This document shows positions 1-5,327 of a DNA stretch of 8,565 bases, piece after piece. Under the pieces are notes generated by a model. That model did not search any database. It worked only from the letters and a program-made list of their open reading frames with translations, and was not told where the DNA came from. The position numbers and the translations under genes were made by a program. The stretch is from Thermosulfurimonas sp. (GTDB taxonomy: Bacteria; Desulfobacterota; Thermodesulfobacteria; Thermodesulfobacteriales; Thermodesulfobacteriaceae), in NCBI GenBank assembly GCA_015487645.1, contig WFPH01000165.1, positions 1-8,565 of the forward strand, read 5' to 3'. The stretch's first letter is position 1, and every line of letters starts with the position of its first letter.

Positions 1-785
1 ACCGCATCTCGGCCTTTGATGTGGTGCTCCCCACCCCTATCCCGGACAAAGGCCGTATCCTCACCCGGATGTCCCTTTTCTGGTTTGATTTCCTGAAGGA
101 CATCGTGAAAAATCATCTCCTTACGGCAAACGTGGACGAATATCCGGAGGAGACGGGCCCCTATCGGGAAATACTTTCCGGAAGGAGCATGCTGGTCAAA
201 AAGGCCCGGGTGCTTCCGGTGGAGTGCATCGTGCGGGGGTACATCACCGGCTCGGCCATGAAGGAATATCGGGAGACCGGAAGGGTCTGCGGAATTCCGC
301 TTCCCGCGGGTCTTCGCGAGGCCGACCGCCTTCCGGAACCCATCTTCACCCCTTCCACCAAGGCCGCCCAGGGCGAACACGACGTGAACATCACCTTTGA
401 GGAGTGCGCCCGCATCATCGGGAAGGAGCTTGCCGAACGGGTAAGGGAACTTTCGCTGGCCCTCTACCGCAGGGCGGCCGAATATGCCGAAAGTCGGGGG
501 ATCATCATCGCGGACACCAAGTTCGAGTTCGGCCTTTCCGACGGAGAACTCATCCTGGTGGACGAGGTCCTTACCCCGGACTCCTCCCGTTTCTGGCCCA
601 GGGAAGAGTACGAACCGGGGCGTGCTCAGAAAAGCTTCGACAAACAGTTCATAAGGGACTGGCTCACGGAGATCGGATGGAACAAGAAACCTCCGGCCCC
701 GGAAATCCCGCCAGAAATAGTGGAAAAGACCAGGGAAAGGTATCTGGAGGCCTTAAAAAGGCTCACCGGTGAAACCCTTTCCTGA
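1..785 (+). CDS. purC: SAICAR synthetase (phosphoribosylaminoimidazole-succinocarboxamide synthase), 5'-truncated by the window
   Basis: PurC joins aspartate to CAIR with ATP to give SAICAR, a step of de novo purine synthesis in the cytosol. The reading frame is already open at the first in-frame codon (position 3) and begins RISAFDVVLPTPIPDKG. This is the conserved early PurC segment, so only the extreme N-terminus lies outside the window. A GTG at position 21 is internal to that motif and is not the start. Further family motifs are the VRGYITGSAMKEY segment, the FTPSTKA..GEHD substrate-binding stretch, IADTKFEFG, and the DEVLTPDSSRFWP segment near the C-terminus. The stop TGA (783-785) shares its last A with the ATG of the next gene, so the two are probably cotranscribed and translationally coupled. 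Identity is very secure. The upstream promoter is not visible. Confidence 0.97.
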   Translation, partial: RISAFDVVLPTPIPDKGRILTRMSLFWFDFLKDIVKNHLLTANVDEYPEETGPYREILSGRSMLVKKARVLPVECIVRGYITGSAMKEYRETGRVCGIPLPAGLREADRLPEPIFTPSTKAAQGEHDVNITFEECARIIGKELAERVRELSLALYRRAAEYAESRGIIIADTKFEFGLSDGELILVDEVLTPDSSRFWPREEYEPGRAQKSFDKQFIRDWLTEIGWNKKPPAPEIPPEIVEKTRERYLEALKRLTGETLS

Positions 786-1774
786 TGGAAATTGCAGTTC
801 TTCCCTTTTCGGAAATCGACCTTGACTCCCGGACCTTCGTCTTTTCCTTTCCCAGAAGGGATCGTTATCTCCGGGAAAGCCTTGAGCGGTGGGGGCTTCT
901 CGAACCTCCGGTGGTACTTGCAGATCAGGGGAAAATTCTACCGGTAGCGGGCGAGGGCCGTCTGCTCGCCCTTCGGGGCATGGGCGTCCGAGAGGTCTCC
1001 TGTCGCATCCTGCGCGGCCTTTCCCCTCTTGAAGCTCAGTGGCTGGCCCTTGAAAGCAACCGTTTTCGGGAGCTGAACCTGGTGGAGAAGGCCGAAGCCC
1101 TGGCCCGTTTCAGCCGCTATCTTTCCGCGGAAGAACTTTCCCGCCAGGTCCTTCCCCGGCTCGGCCTTAAGCCTGATCCAGAGTGGTACTACTTTTTAAG
1201 AGACCTGGCTGCGGCCCCGGATGAACTGAAATGGGCGGTGGCTGAAGGCCGACTCCCCCTGAAGGTGGCCAGGATCCTTCTCAAGTGCCCTGAGGACACC
1301 CGCCAGGTCCTCCTTGAAATCCTTGAGCGCTTTCGCTTCACGGCTTCGGAAAAGCGAGAGGTGGTCGAAGGCTTGAGAGATCTCGCCCGCAGGGACGGCC
1401 TATCCGTGGAAGAGGTTCTCTCCCGGCATTTTGAAAACCTTCCCGGACGGGAAGAATTCCTCAAGAGACTTCGGGCCCTTCTCAGGCCTCACATCTTCGA
1501 GCTCGAAAAGACCTTTTTCCGCTACCGCGAAGCCCTGCGCTCCAGAGGGGCCCTTCTCGAAATTCCTCCGGGGTTTGAAGGAGAAACCCTGCGCCTGAGC
1601 CTTCCTTTCAGATCCCGGGAGGAACTCCTTCAGAAACTGCAGAGCCTCCAGAGACTTTTGGAAGACCATCCGGACTTCTTAACCGATAAACCGTCAGGAA
1701 AAATTGATAAAAAGCCTTCTCCGGTTGCTGGAAATCCCGCTTTAGGGCCAGATCCAAAGCATAAAGAGCGGTAA
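785..1774 (+). CDS. Orphan ParB/Spo0J-like protein with variant CTP-binding box
   Basis: The 329-residue protein has the ParB N-terminal fold: LLEPPVVL near residues 38-45, then GEGRLLAL at 56-63, matching the GERRxxA phosphate-binding box, and ALESNRFRELNLVEKAEAL at 88-106, matching the ParB box around the conserved N..R..L..IE residues. Residues 113-170 resemble the ParB helix-turn-helix and following helices (SAEELSRQVLPRLGL, then PDELKWAVAEGRLPLKVARILL). The rest is charged and helical, ending in a K/P-rich tail. The start ATG overlaps the purC stop and no good Shine-Dalgarno is visible, which suggests translational coupling. There is no parA beside it, so a classical partition role is not shown. 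The GERR box reads GEGR here, so CTP binding may be altered. The last 167 bases lie antisense to holA. The family assignment is firm; the cellular role is unknown. Confidence 0.8.
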   Translation: MEIAVLPFSEIDLDSRTFVFSFPRRDRYLRESLERWGLLEPPVVLADQGKILPVAGEGRLLALRGMGVREVSCRILRGLSPLEAQWLALESNRFRELNLVEKAEALARFSRYLSAEELSRQVLPRLGLKPDPEWYYFLRDLAAAPDELKWAVAEGRLPLKVARILLKCPEDTRQVLLEILERFRFTASEKREVVEGLRDLARRDGLSVEEVLSRHFENLPGREEFLKRLRALLRPHIFELEKTFFRYREALRSRGALLEIPPGFEGETLRLSLPFRSREELLQKLQSLQRLLEDHPDFLTDKPSGKIDKKPSPVAGNPALGPDPKHKER

Positions 1775-2747
1775 AGACCGCTGGGAAGAATTCCTTCCGA
1801 AGGTGCGTGAGGTGTCTTTTCAGGCGGAAAACCGCATAGGGATGCAGTTTGGCTAAAACCGCGGGAGCCCTTTCCGGCCAGGTTTCCTTAAGGAGGACTT
1901 CGTAGTCGCGTCTGAAGACTTCAAAGCGTTTCTCCCGGACAAGCTCGATACGATCCCTTAAAAGATAGGCCAAGAGCCAGAGACGCTTGAAGTAGGTGTT
2001 GAGAGCCGCAAATATCCGGGGAGCTACCTCTCCGTGGTCGAGAAGACGCTTGAGGAGGGCTCTCGCAGCCTCTGGCCCCTGTTCAAGGAGCACATCTCCC
2101 AGCAGAAAGAGAGCCGCCTCCTCTCCGGGAGAGATCACGGCTTCCACATCCTCGCGGGAGATGTTCCTCTTTTCCCCTGCATAAAGGATCAGTTTCTCCA
2201 GTTCGTTCCGGAAATGGGCGTAGTCCTCCCCCACCAGCGAAAGGAAATACTCGGCCACCGGGCGCTCCATGGTGAGGCCTTCTGCCGAAAGCCTTTCGGC
2301 AAGCTCCGTCAGCAACCGGGCGCGTCCCTTGTGGAGGTGAAGCGGAACGATGGCTCCCTTCTCCAGGGCAAACCGATAAAGCTCATGGGCCTCCGGGAAC
2401 TCCCGGGCCAGGAGCAGGAGATGGACCGTGCCCGCGGAGAGAGGCTTGAGAATGTCTGAGGAAAGCCCTTCTTTTTCGATCAAGAGTTCTCCCGAGCGGG
2501 CGAGCACCAGTTTTCGCGGCCCGAAAAGGCCCGTTTCGGAGAGCACGGTCGAGAGATTTTCTGGAGGAATCTCCGAAAGGTCCAGACGCTCACAGAGGGA
2601 GCCCTTTTCCTCCTGGATGGAGACGATGCGCAGGGCCTTTTCCAGGGTCTCCTCGGGGTCTCCGATAAAAATGTAAAGGGGCGCCAGGCGATCCCGGCGC
2701 GCAAGATCGAGCAGGCGCTTGAAGTGTGGTCCGGCAAAAACCGGCAT
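1608..2747 (-). CDS. holA: DNA polymerase III delta subunit (clamp-loader wrench)
   Basis: HolA is the clamp-loader subunit that opens the beta sliding clamp. The 379-residue product starts with the typical delta-subunit arrangement: a first helix (HFKRLLDLAR) and LYIFIGDPEETLEKAL (about 23-38), the degenerate P-loop region. Next come GLFGPRKLVL and LLLLAREFPEA, then the helical domain II/III signature (AEYFLSLVGEDYAHFRNELEKLILY) and the C-terminal collar (ALNTYFKRLWLLAYLL, LTHLRKEFF, ALYALDLALKRD). Family members are usually about 330-345 residues. The extra length is a C-terminal tail of about 22 residues (from SPDGLPK) that reads antisense through the ParB-like gene. No Shine-Dalgarno precedes the ATG. 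A -10-like TAAATT lies six bases upstream of the ATG, so the mRNA may be leaderless. It is divergent from the dsrE gene. Confidence 0.92.
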   Translation of the reverse strand: MPVFAGPHFKRLLDLARRDRLAPLYIFIGDPEETLEKALRIVSIQEEKGSLCERLDLSEIPPENLSTVLSETGLFGPRKLVLARSGELLIEKEGLSSDILKPLSAGTVHLLLLAREFPEAHELYRFALEKGAIVPLHLHKGRARLLTELAERLSAEGLTMERPVAEYFLSLVGEDYAHFRNELEKLILYAGEKRNISREDVEAVISPGEEAALFLLGDVLLEQGPEAARALLKRLLDHGEVAPRIFAALNTYFKRLWLLAYLLRDRIELVREKRFEVFRRDYEVLLKETWPERAPAVLAKLHPYAVFRLKRHLTHLRKEFFPAVFTALYALDLALKRDFQQPEKAFYQFFLTVYRLRSPDGLPKVSGGSAVSEGVPPGI

Positions 2748-2753
2748 GTTTCT

Positions 2754-2783
2754 AATTTAGCATCCCGGTTGCCGGGAGCACAA
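2754..2783 (-). promoter_or_regulatory. Candidate holA promoter giving a leaderless transcript
   Basis: On the minus strand TTGTGC (2783-2778) and TAAATT (2759-2754) are separated by 18 bases. The TAAATT ends six bases before the holA ATG, so a normal start point would fall at or next to the ATG. This agrees with the lack of any ribosome-binding site there. The -35 match is only 3 of 6 and the -10 is 4 of 6, so this is a prediction from pattern and spacing alone. Confidence 0.35.
2763..2777. promoter_or_regulatory. Perfect 6-bp hairpin/inverted repeat between divergent genes, possible operator
   Basis: TCCCGG-TTG-CCGGGA is a perfect inverted repeat. It lies inside the spacer of the candidate holA promoter and over the -35 of the candidate dsrE promoter. 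No T-tract follows on either strand, so it is not an intrinsic terminator. Its position would let a bound protein affect both directions, but no regulator gene is adjacent and this is inference. Confidence 0.35.
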
Positions 2784-2796
2784 TTCGTGATTAAAT
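2769..2796 (+). promoter_or_regulatory. Candidate promoter for the dsrE-mrp operon
   Basis: TTGCCG (2769-2774) and TTAAAT (2791-2796) are separated by 16 bases, each matching the sigma-70-type consensus at 4 of 6 positions. They are followed by a purine-rich leader with a strong Shine-Dalgarno (GGGAGG, 2815-2820). It overlaps the divergent holA promoter candidate. Confidence 0.35.
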
Positions 2797-2828
2797 AGCA
2801 GAGCGAATCCGGAAGGGAGGTGGCGGAG

Positions 2829-3167
2829 ATGGCCTACAGGCTGGTTCTGCATGTACCCGAATCCCAGAAGTTTGAGGTGGCGCTTAAGGTGGCCAGAAAC
2901 TTCGTTAAGGCCATGGGCGGCGAGCCGCATGAGGTAAGGGTTCTGGTGAACGCCGAGGGGATCACCATCCTCAAGCGGTTTTCCGAGGTGGAGGAACTCT
3001 ACCGCGAGGCCCGGAAGGACGGAGTGGCGGTCTATTTCTGTGAGAATGCCATGCGGGCCTTTGAGATCGATCGCGCCTTGCTGCCTGAAGGGGCCCGCAC
3101 AGTTCCGGCCGGAATTCGCGCCTTGGTTGAGTGGCAGAACGAGGGTTTCCGGTACGTCCGGGCCTAA
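2829..3167 (+). CDS. Small DsrE/DsrF-family (COG1416-like) protein
   Basis: This 112-residue protein has the DsrE-like alpha/beta fold pattern: a first beta strand YRLVLHVP, a long helix FEVALKVARNFVKAM, strand HEVRVLVNAEGI, then AVYFCENAMRAFEI with the single family cysteine (Cys71), and the C-terminal VPAGIRALVEWQNEGFRYV signature. Related proteins bind or relay sulfane sulfur on that cysteine, or are uncharacterised. I chose ATG 2829 because GGGAGG (2815-2820) lies eight bases upstream of it. The in-frame GTG at 2820 overlaps that ribosome-binding site and would add only three residues. The gene ends 13 bases before mrp, so the two are very probably one operon. A link between sulfur relay and Fe-S cluster assembly is plausible but inferred. 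Confidence 0.85.
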   Translation: MAYRLVLHVPESQKFEVALKVARNFVKAMGGEPHEVRVLVNAEGITILKRFSEVEELYREARKDGVAVYFCENAMRAFEIDRALLPEGARTVPAGIRALVEWQNEGFRYVRA

Positions 3168-3180
3168 AGGGGAGGTAAAA

Positions 3181-4344
3181 ATGGCTGAAAGACAGGAAAA
3201 AAGCGTGCTTCTTGATCAGCAGGACAAGCGAGTTCGCGAGCAACTCTCGCGCATCTCCCATAAGATCATGGTCATGTCTGGAAAGGGCGGGGTGGGAAAG
3301 AGCACCGTGGCCGTGAATCTCGCCGTGGGGCTTTCGCTTCAGGACTTCATGGTGGGGCTTCTGGATGTGGACCTTCACGGACCCAACATCCCCAAGATGC
3401 TCGGGGTAAGGAGGGAGCGGCTTCCCCGCCGGCCGGACGGCCGCCTGGGGGCCATAAGCTACTCCCCGAATCTCAAGTTCCTTTCCATTGAGCCCCTTCT
3501 TCCCAAGGAGGACGCGGCGGTCATCTGGCGTGGGCCGCTCAAGATCTCGGCCATCAAACAATTTATCGGCGATATTGATTGGGGAAAACTTGATTATCTC
3601 ATCATCGACGCCCCTCCCGGAACCGGAGACGAACCCCTCACCGTGGCCAAGACCATTCCCGACGCCTACGCCTTAGTGGTGACCACTCCCCAGGAGGTCT
3701 CCCTCATCGACGTCCAGAAGTCCATCAACTTCTGTCGCAAGGTCAAGATGCGCATCCTGGGGCTGGTGGAGAACATGAGCGGATTCATCTGTCCGCACTG
3801 CGGAAAGGAACTGGATCTTTTCAAGCGGGGAGGCGGAGAAAGGCTGGCCCAGGAACTCGGTATCCGTTTCCTAGGGCGTATCCCGGTGGACCCCCGGGTG
3901 GTGGCCGCGGGGGATGCCGGAAAACCAGTGATGGGAGCTTACCCCGAGTCCATCACGGCCAAGGCCTTTGAGGAGCTGGTGCGCAACGTGGTGGCGGCCA
4001 CGGAGGAGATGTGGCGCGAGGTGGAGGAGGGGCGCTACATGCGAGTGGCCGTGCCGGTGGAGGGCAACCGCCTGGCCAAGGACCCGGTTTCCGCGGATCT
4101 TTTCGCGGTTTACGATGTGGAGGCCGGGACGGTACGGGTTAAAGATGTAATCAAACGCCCGGAGGATCAGGATCTTGAAGCCTTCCTCAAGGAACAGGTG
4201 GCTACCCATCTTCTGGCCCTGGAATTGCCTCCGGAGTGGAAGGAGAGGCTTGAGGCCGCGCGCATCCGGGTGGTCCTCGGGGGAGCTTCGGACATGGGGC
4301 CTGACACCCTCCTTCAGGACTTCCTTTCCGGAATCCTCAGGTAA
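3181..4344 (+). CDS. mrp: Mrp/NBP35-type Fe-S carrier ATPase fused to a C-terminal NifX/NafY-like domain
   Basis: Mrp proteins are cytosolic deviant-Walker P-loop NTPases that carry [4Fe-4S] clusters to apoproteins. The start ATG 3181 follows AAGGGGAGGT with ideal spacing; the frame is open further upstream but lies inside dsrE. The 387-residue product shows GKGGVGKST (34-42, with signature Lys35), LLDVDLHGPN (60-69), IDAPPGTGDE (142-151), and the cluster-ligating pair C204-P-H-C207. There is no N-terminal cysteine cluster of the NBP35 type. Residues 287-387, from MRVAVPVEGNRLAKDPVS, match the start of the dinitrogenase iron-molybdenum cofactor domain found in NifX, NafY and NifB. The HFG motif expected shortly after is replaced by ADLFAVYDVE, so this domain may be a scaffold rather than a metal-cofactor binder. 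ATPase identity is very secure; the second domain is likely. Confidence 0.93.
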   Translation: MAERQEKSVLLDQQDKRVREQLSRISHKIMVMSGKGGVGKSTVAVNLAVGLSLQDFMVGLLDVDLHGPNIPKMLGVRRERLPRRPDGRLGAISYSPNLKFLSIEPLLPKEDAAVIWRGPLKISAIKQFIGDIDWGKLDYLIIDAPPGTGDEPLTVAKTIPDAYALVVTTPQEVSLIDVQKSINFCRKVKMRILGLVENMSGFICPHCGKELDLFKRGGGERLAQELGIRFLGRIPVDPRVVAAGDAGKPVMGAYPESITAKAFEELVRNVVAATEEMWREVEEGRYMRVAVPVEGNRLAKDPVSADLFAVYDVEAGTVRVKDVIKRPEDQDLEAFLKEQVATHLLALELPPEWKERLEAARIRVVLGGASDMGPDTLLQDFLSGILR

Positions 4345-4545
4345 GGGGCCTCCCCCGCCTCACTCAGGAGACTTTCAAGTTCTCCCCAAATTTCTCCATG
4401 GATATGAAGAAAATTTTTCAGTTTGGCGGTTGCCGGATCGCTTATAGCAGATTTCTAGAGCTTCTGCTAAACTCATAACTAAGTCCTTTCTGGAGAGTAA
4501 ATCATGCAGGTTTTTGGACTCCCGGAAATAAACATAAACTTACAT
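4314..4545 (-). pseudogene. Possible decayed or frameshifted small gene
   Basis: On the minus strand an open frame runs from about 4545 through ATG 4476-4474 to TGA at 4377-4375. AAAGGA (4489-4484) sits seven bases before that ATG, an ideal ribosome-binding site, and the ATG frame begins MSLAEALEICYKRSGNRQ. Downstream, a different frame gives a protein-like stretch, FLHIHGEIWGELESLLSEAGE, which ends at a TGA (4316-4314) inside the 3' end of mrp. The two join if one base is gained or lost in the AAAATTTTT run at 4410-4418. That makes a product of about 55 residues from the ATG, or longer if the upstream open frame was once coding. I recognise no family. It could instead be an intact 33-residue ORF (4375-4476) or chance. 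The local G+C is low (23 of 60 bases at 4501-4560). Confidence 0.27.
4445..4469. repeat. 7-bp hairpin (TAGCAGA/TCTGCTA) with 11-base loop
   Basis: An inverted repeat with perfect arms at 4445-4451 and 4463-4469. No T-tract follows, so it is a weak terminator candidate for mrp. It also falls within the putative small minus-strand reading frame, where it may simply be coding sequence. Confidence 0.25.
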
Positions 4546-4549
4546 TTAC

Positions 4550-4618
4550 TGAGATCTCTGAATAACATTCCCCTCCCTCGGGAGGGGATAGGGGAGGGGG
4601 ACTTTTTCAGAGGTCTCA
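4550..4618. repeat. Composite palindromic element: nested inverted repeats with a G-quadruplex-capable core
   Basis: Outer arms TGAGATCTCTGAA (4550-4562) and TTCAGAGGTCTCA (4606-4618) are inverted copies with a single difference that still pairs as G-U. Inside lies CCCCTCCC-TC-GGGAGGGG (4570-4587), a perfect 8-bp inverted repeat, followed by ATA and a second G-rich copy GGGGAGGGGG (4591-4600). The same C-rich arm could pair with either G-rich arm. The four G runs at 4580-4600, with loops A, ATA and A, also fit an intramolecular G-quadruplex on the plus strand. The size and shape resemble REP-like or miniature palindromic elements. Only one copy is in the window, so its repetitiveness in the genome is unproven. 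It lies between mrp and the DUF433 gene, in A+T-rich surroundings. Confidence 0.6.
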
Positions 4619-4704
4619 ACGTTTCTCTGGGGAGAGCAGAGGACATTGATCTGAAAACGGACATAGCCAATGCCTGAAAAAAACTAAAAAGTACGTTGAA
4701 AGTT

Positions 4705-4929
4705 ATGGGCAGGATAGTAGTTGATCCGAAAGTAAGATTCGGGAAACCCTGTATCAGGGGAACCAGGATTACCGTTCAGGAAGTCCTTGAACTGGTCAAT
4801 GAAGGGATTCCCTTTGGAAAGATAATTGAGGAATACTATCCGGAACTAACCGAGGAAGACATAAAGGCCTGTATCAGATACGCCATCGAACTGATTAGTG
4901 CCGAGGATGTCCACCTGGAAGCGGTTTGA
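4705..4929 (+). CDS. DUF433 family protein, probable antitoxin
   Basis: The 74-residue protein carries the DUF433 signature from its first residues: IVVDPKVRFGKPCIRGTRI followed by VQEVLELVNEG and a YYPELTEEDIKACIRYA helix, a small winged-helix/HTH-like fold common in antitoxins. I chose ATG 4705 because the family normally begins right at this IVVDP segment. An in-frame TTG nine bases upstream is the alternative, and no strong Shine-Dalgarno serves either. Its TGA shares the A with the ATG of the following DUF5615 gene, the usual arrangement of this pair. Such antitoxins often repress their own promoter; the palindrome upstream is not an obvious operator. Base composition (about 30 of 60 G+C in a sampled line) is lower than in the flanking genes, hinting at acquisition. 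Confidence 0.85.
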   Translation: MGRIVVDPKVRFGKPCIRGTRITVQEVLELVNEGIPFGKIIEEYYPELTEEDIKACIRYAIELISAEDVHLEAV

Positions 4930-5294
4930 TGAAATTTCTGCTGGATCAGAACGTGTATCTAAAAACGGCCCTTTTTCTCAGGAATCTGGGGCATGACGTG
5001 GTAAGGGTTGCGGAGATAGGCCTTGAAAGAGCCACGGATGAGGAACTTCTTCTTAAAGCGCTAGAGCTTGAGAGGATTTTTGTCACTCGGGACAAGGATT
5101 TCGGCAATCTTGTTTTCGTAAAAGGGTTTAAGGCAGGGGTTGTACTTTTGCGCATTGATCCATCGAATATGGAGAAGGTGCATCGTATCCTAGAAGTTGT
5201 GCTGGATGCGCTTGAAGAATCCGAGGTCAGGTCGTCCTTTATCGTGGTAGGTCCTTCCGGTTACAGGGTGCGAAAACTCTCCGGAACCAGATAA
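4929..5294 (+). CDS. DUF5615 PIN-like protein, probable ribonuclease toxin
   Basis: The 121-residue product begins MKFLLDQNV, the family hallmark with the first acidic residue Asp6. It continues with FLRNLGHDVVRVAEIGL, TDEELL (Asp37-Glu39) and TRDKDFGNL (Asp55, Asp57). These acids are placed as in PIN-like metal-dependent nucleases. The ATG overlaps the DUF433 stop (ATGA), so the pair should be translated in a coupled manner, antitoxin first. An in-frame TTG three bases earlier is not needed. By family the pair resembles VapBC-type toxin-antitoxin modules, but no activity has been shown from the sequence. It converges on rlmI with 33 bases between the stops and no clear terminator in the gap. 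The gene is complete with no missing core residues. Confidence 0.85.
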   Translation: MKFLLDQNVYLKTALFLRNLGHDVVRVAEIGLERATDEELLLKALELERIFVTRDKDFGNLVFVKGFKAGVVLLRIDPSNMEKVHRILEVVLDALEESEVRSSFIVVGPSGYRVRKLSGTR

Positions 5295-5327
5295 TTTCTG
5301 GCGATTCTTGGTCATATCTTCAGAATA

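Larger units (their letters stand above)
4345..4704. other. Long intergenic stretch between mrp and the DUF433 gene
   Basis: These 360 bases hold no secure gene. What can be seen is a GGGG-CCT-CCCC mini-palindrome just after the mrp stop, the 4445-4469 hairpin, the putative decayed minus-strand frame and the composite palindrome at 4550-4618. No convincing intrinsic terminator for mrp (GC stem followed by a T run) and no good sigma-70 promoter for the downstream pair could be identified. The 63-codon open frame through the palindrome on the minus strand (4479-4670) reads the low-complexity repeat and is not considered a gene. Confidence 0.6.

Noticed and set aside
404..772. 122-codon plus-strand frame inside purC
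   Set aside because: Out-of-frame shadow of a strongly supported gene.
2820..2822. GTG as the start of the DsrE-family gene
   Set aside because: It overlaps the Shine-Dalgarno; ATG 2829, eight bases downstream of GGGAGG, fits the family N-terminus better.
3040..3042. Upstream in-frame ATG as the start of mrp
   Set aside because: It lies within dsrE and would add 47 residues with no Mrp similarity; ATG 3181 has an ideal ribosome-binding site.
2971..3561. 196-codon open frame on the minus strand
   Set aside because: Antisense to the dsrE and mrp genes, spanning two well-supported genes; composition rich in P, R and H as in spurious antisense frames.
4346..4356. GGGG-CCT-CCCC as an intrinsic terminator of mrp
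   Set aside because: The stem is only four base pairs and no T run follows.
4479..4670. 63-codon minus-strand frame reading SPSPIPSRGRG
   Set aside because: The peptide is the translation of the palindromic repeat. Such frames arise wherever this kind of C/G-rich element occurs, and it has no ribosome-binding site or homology that I recognise.
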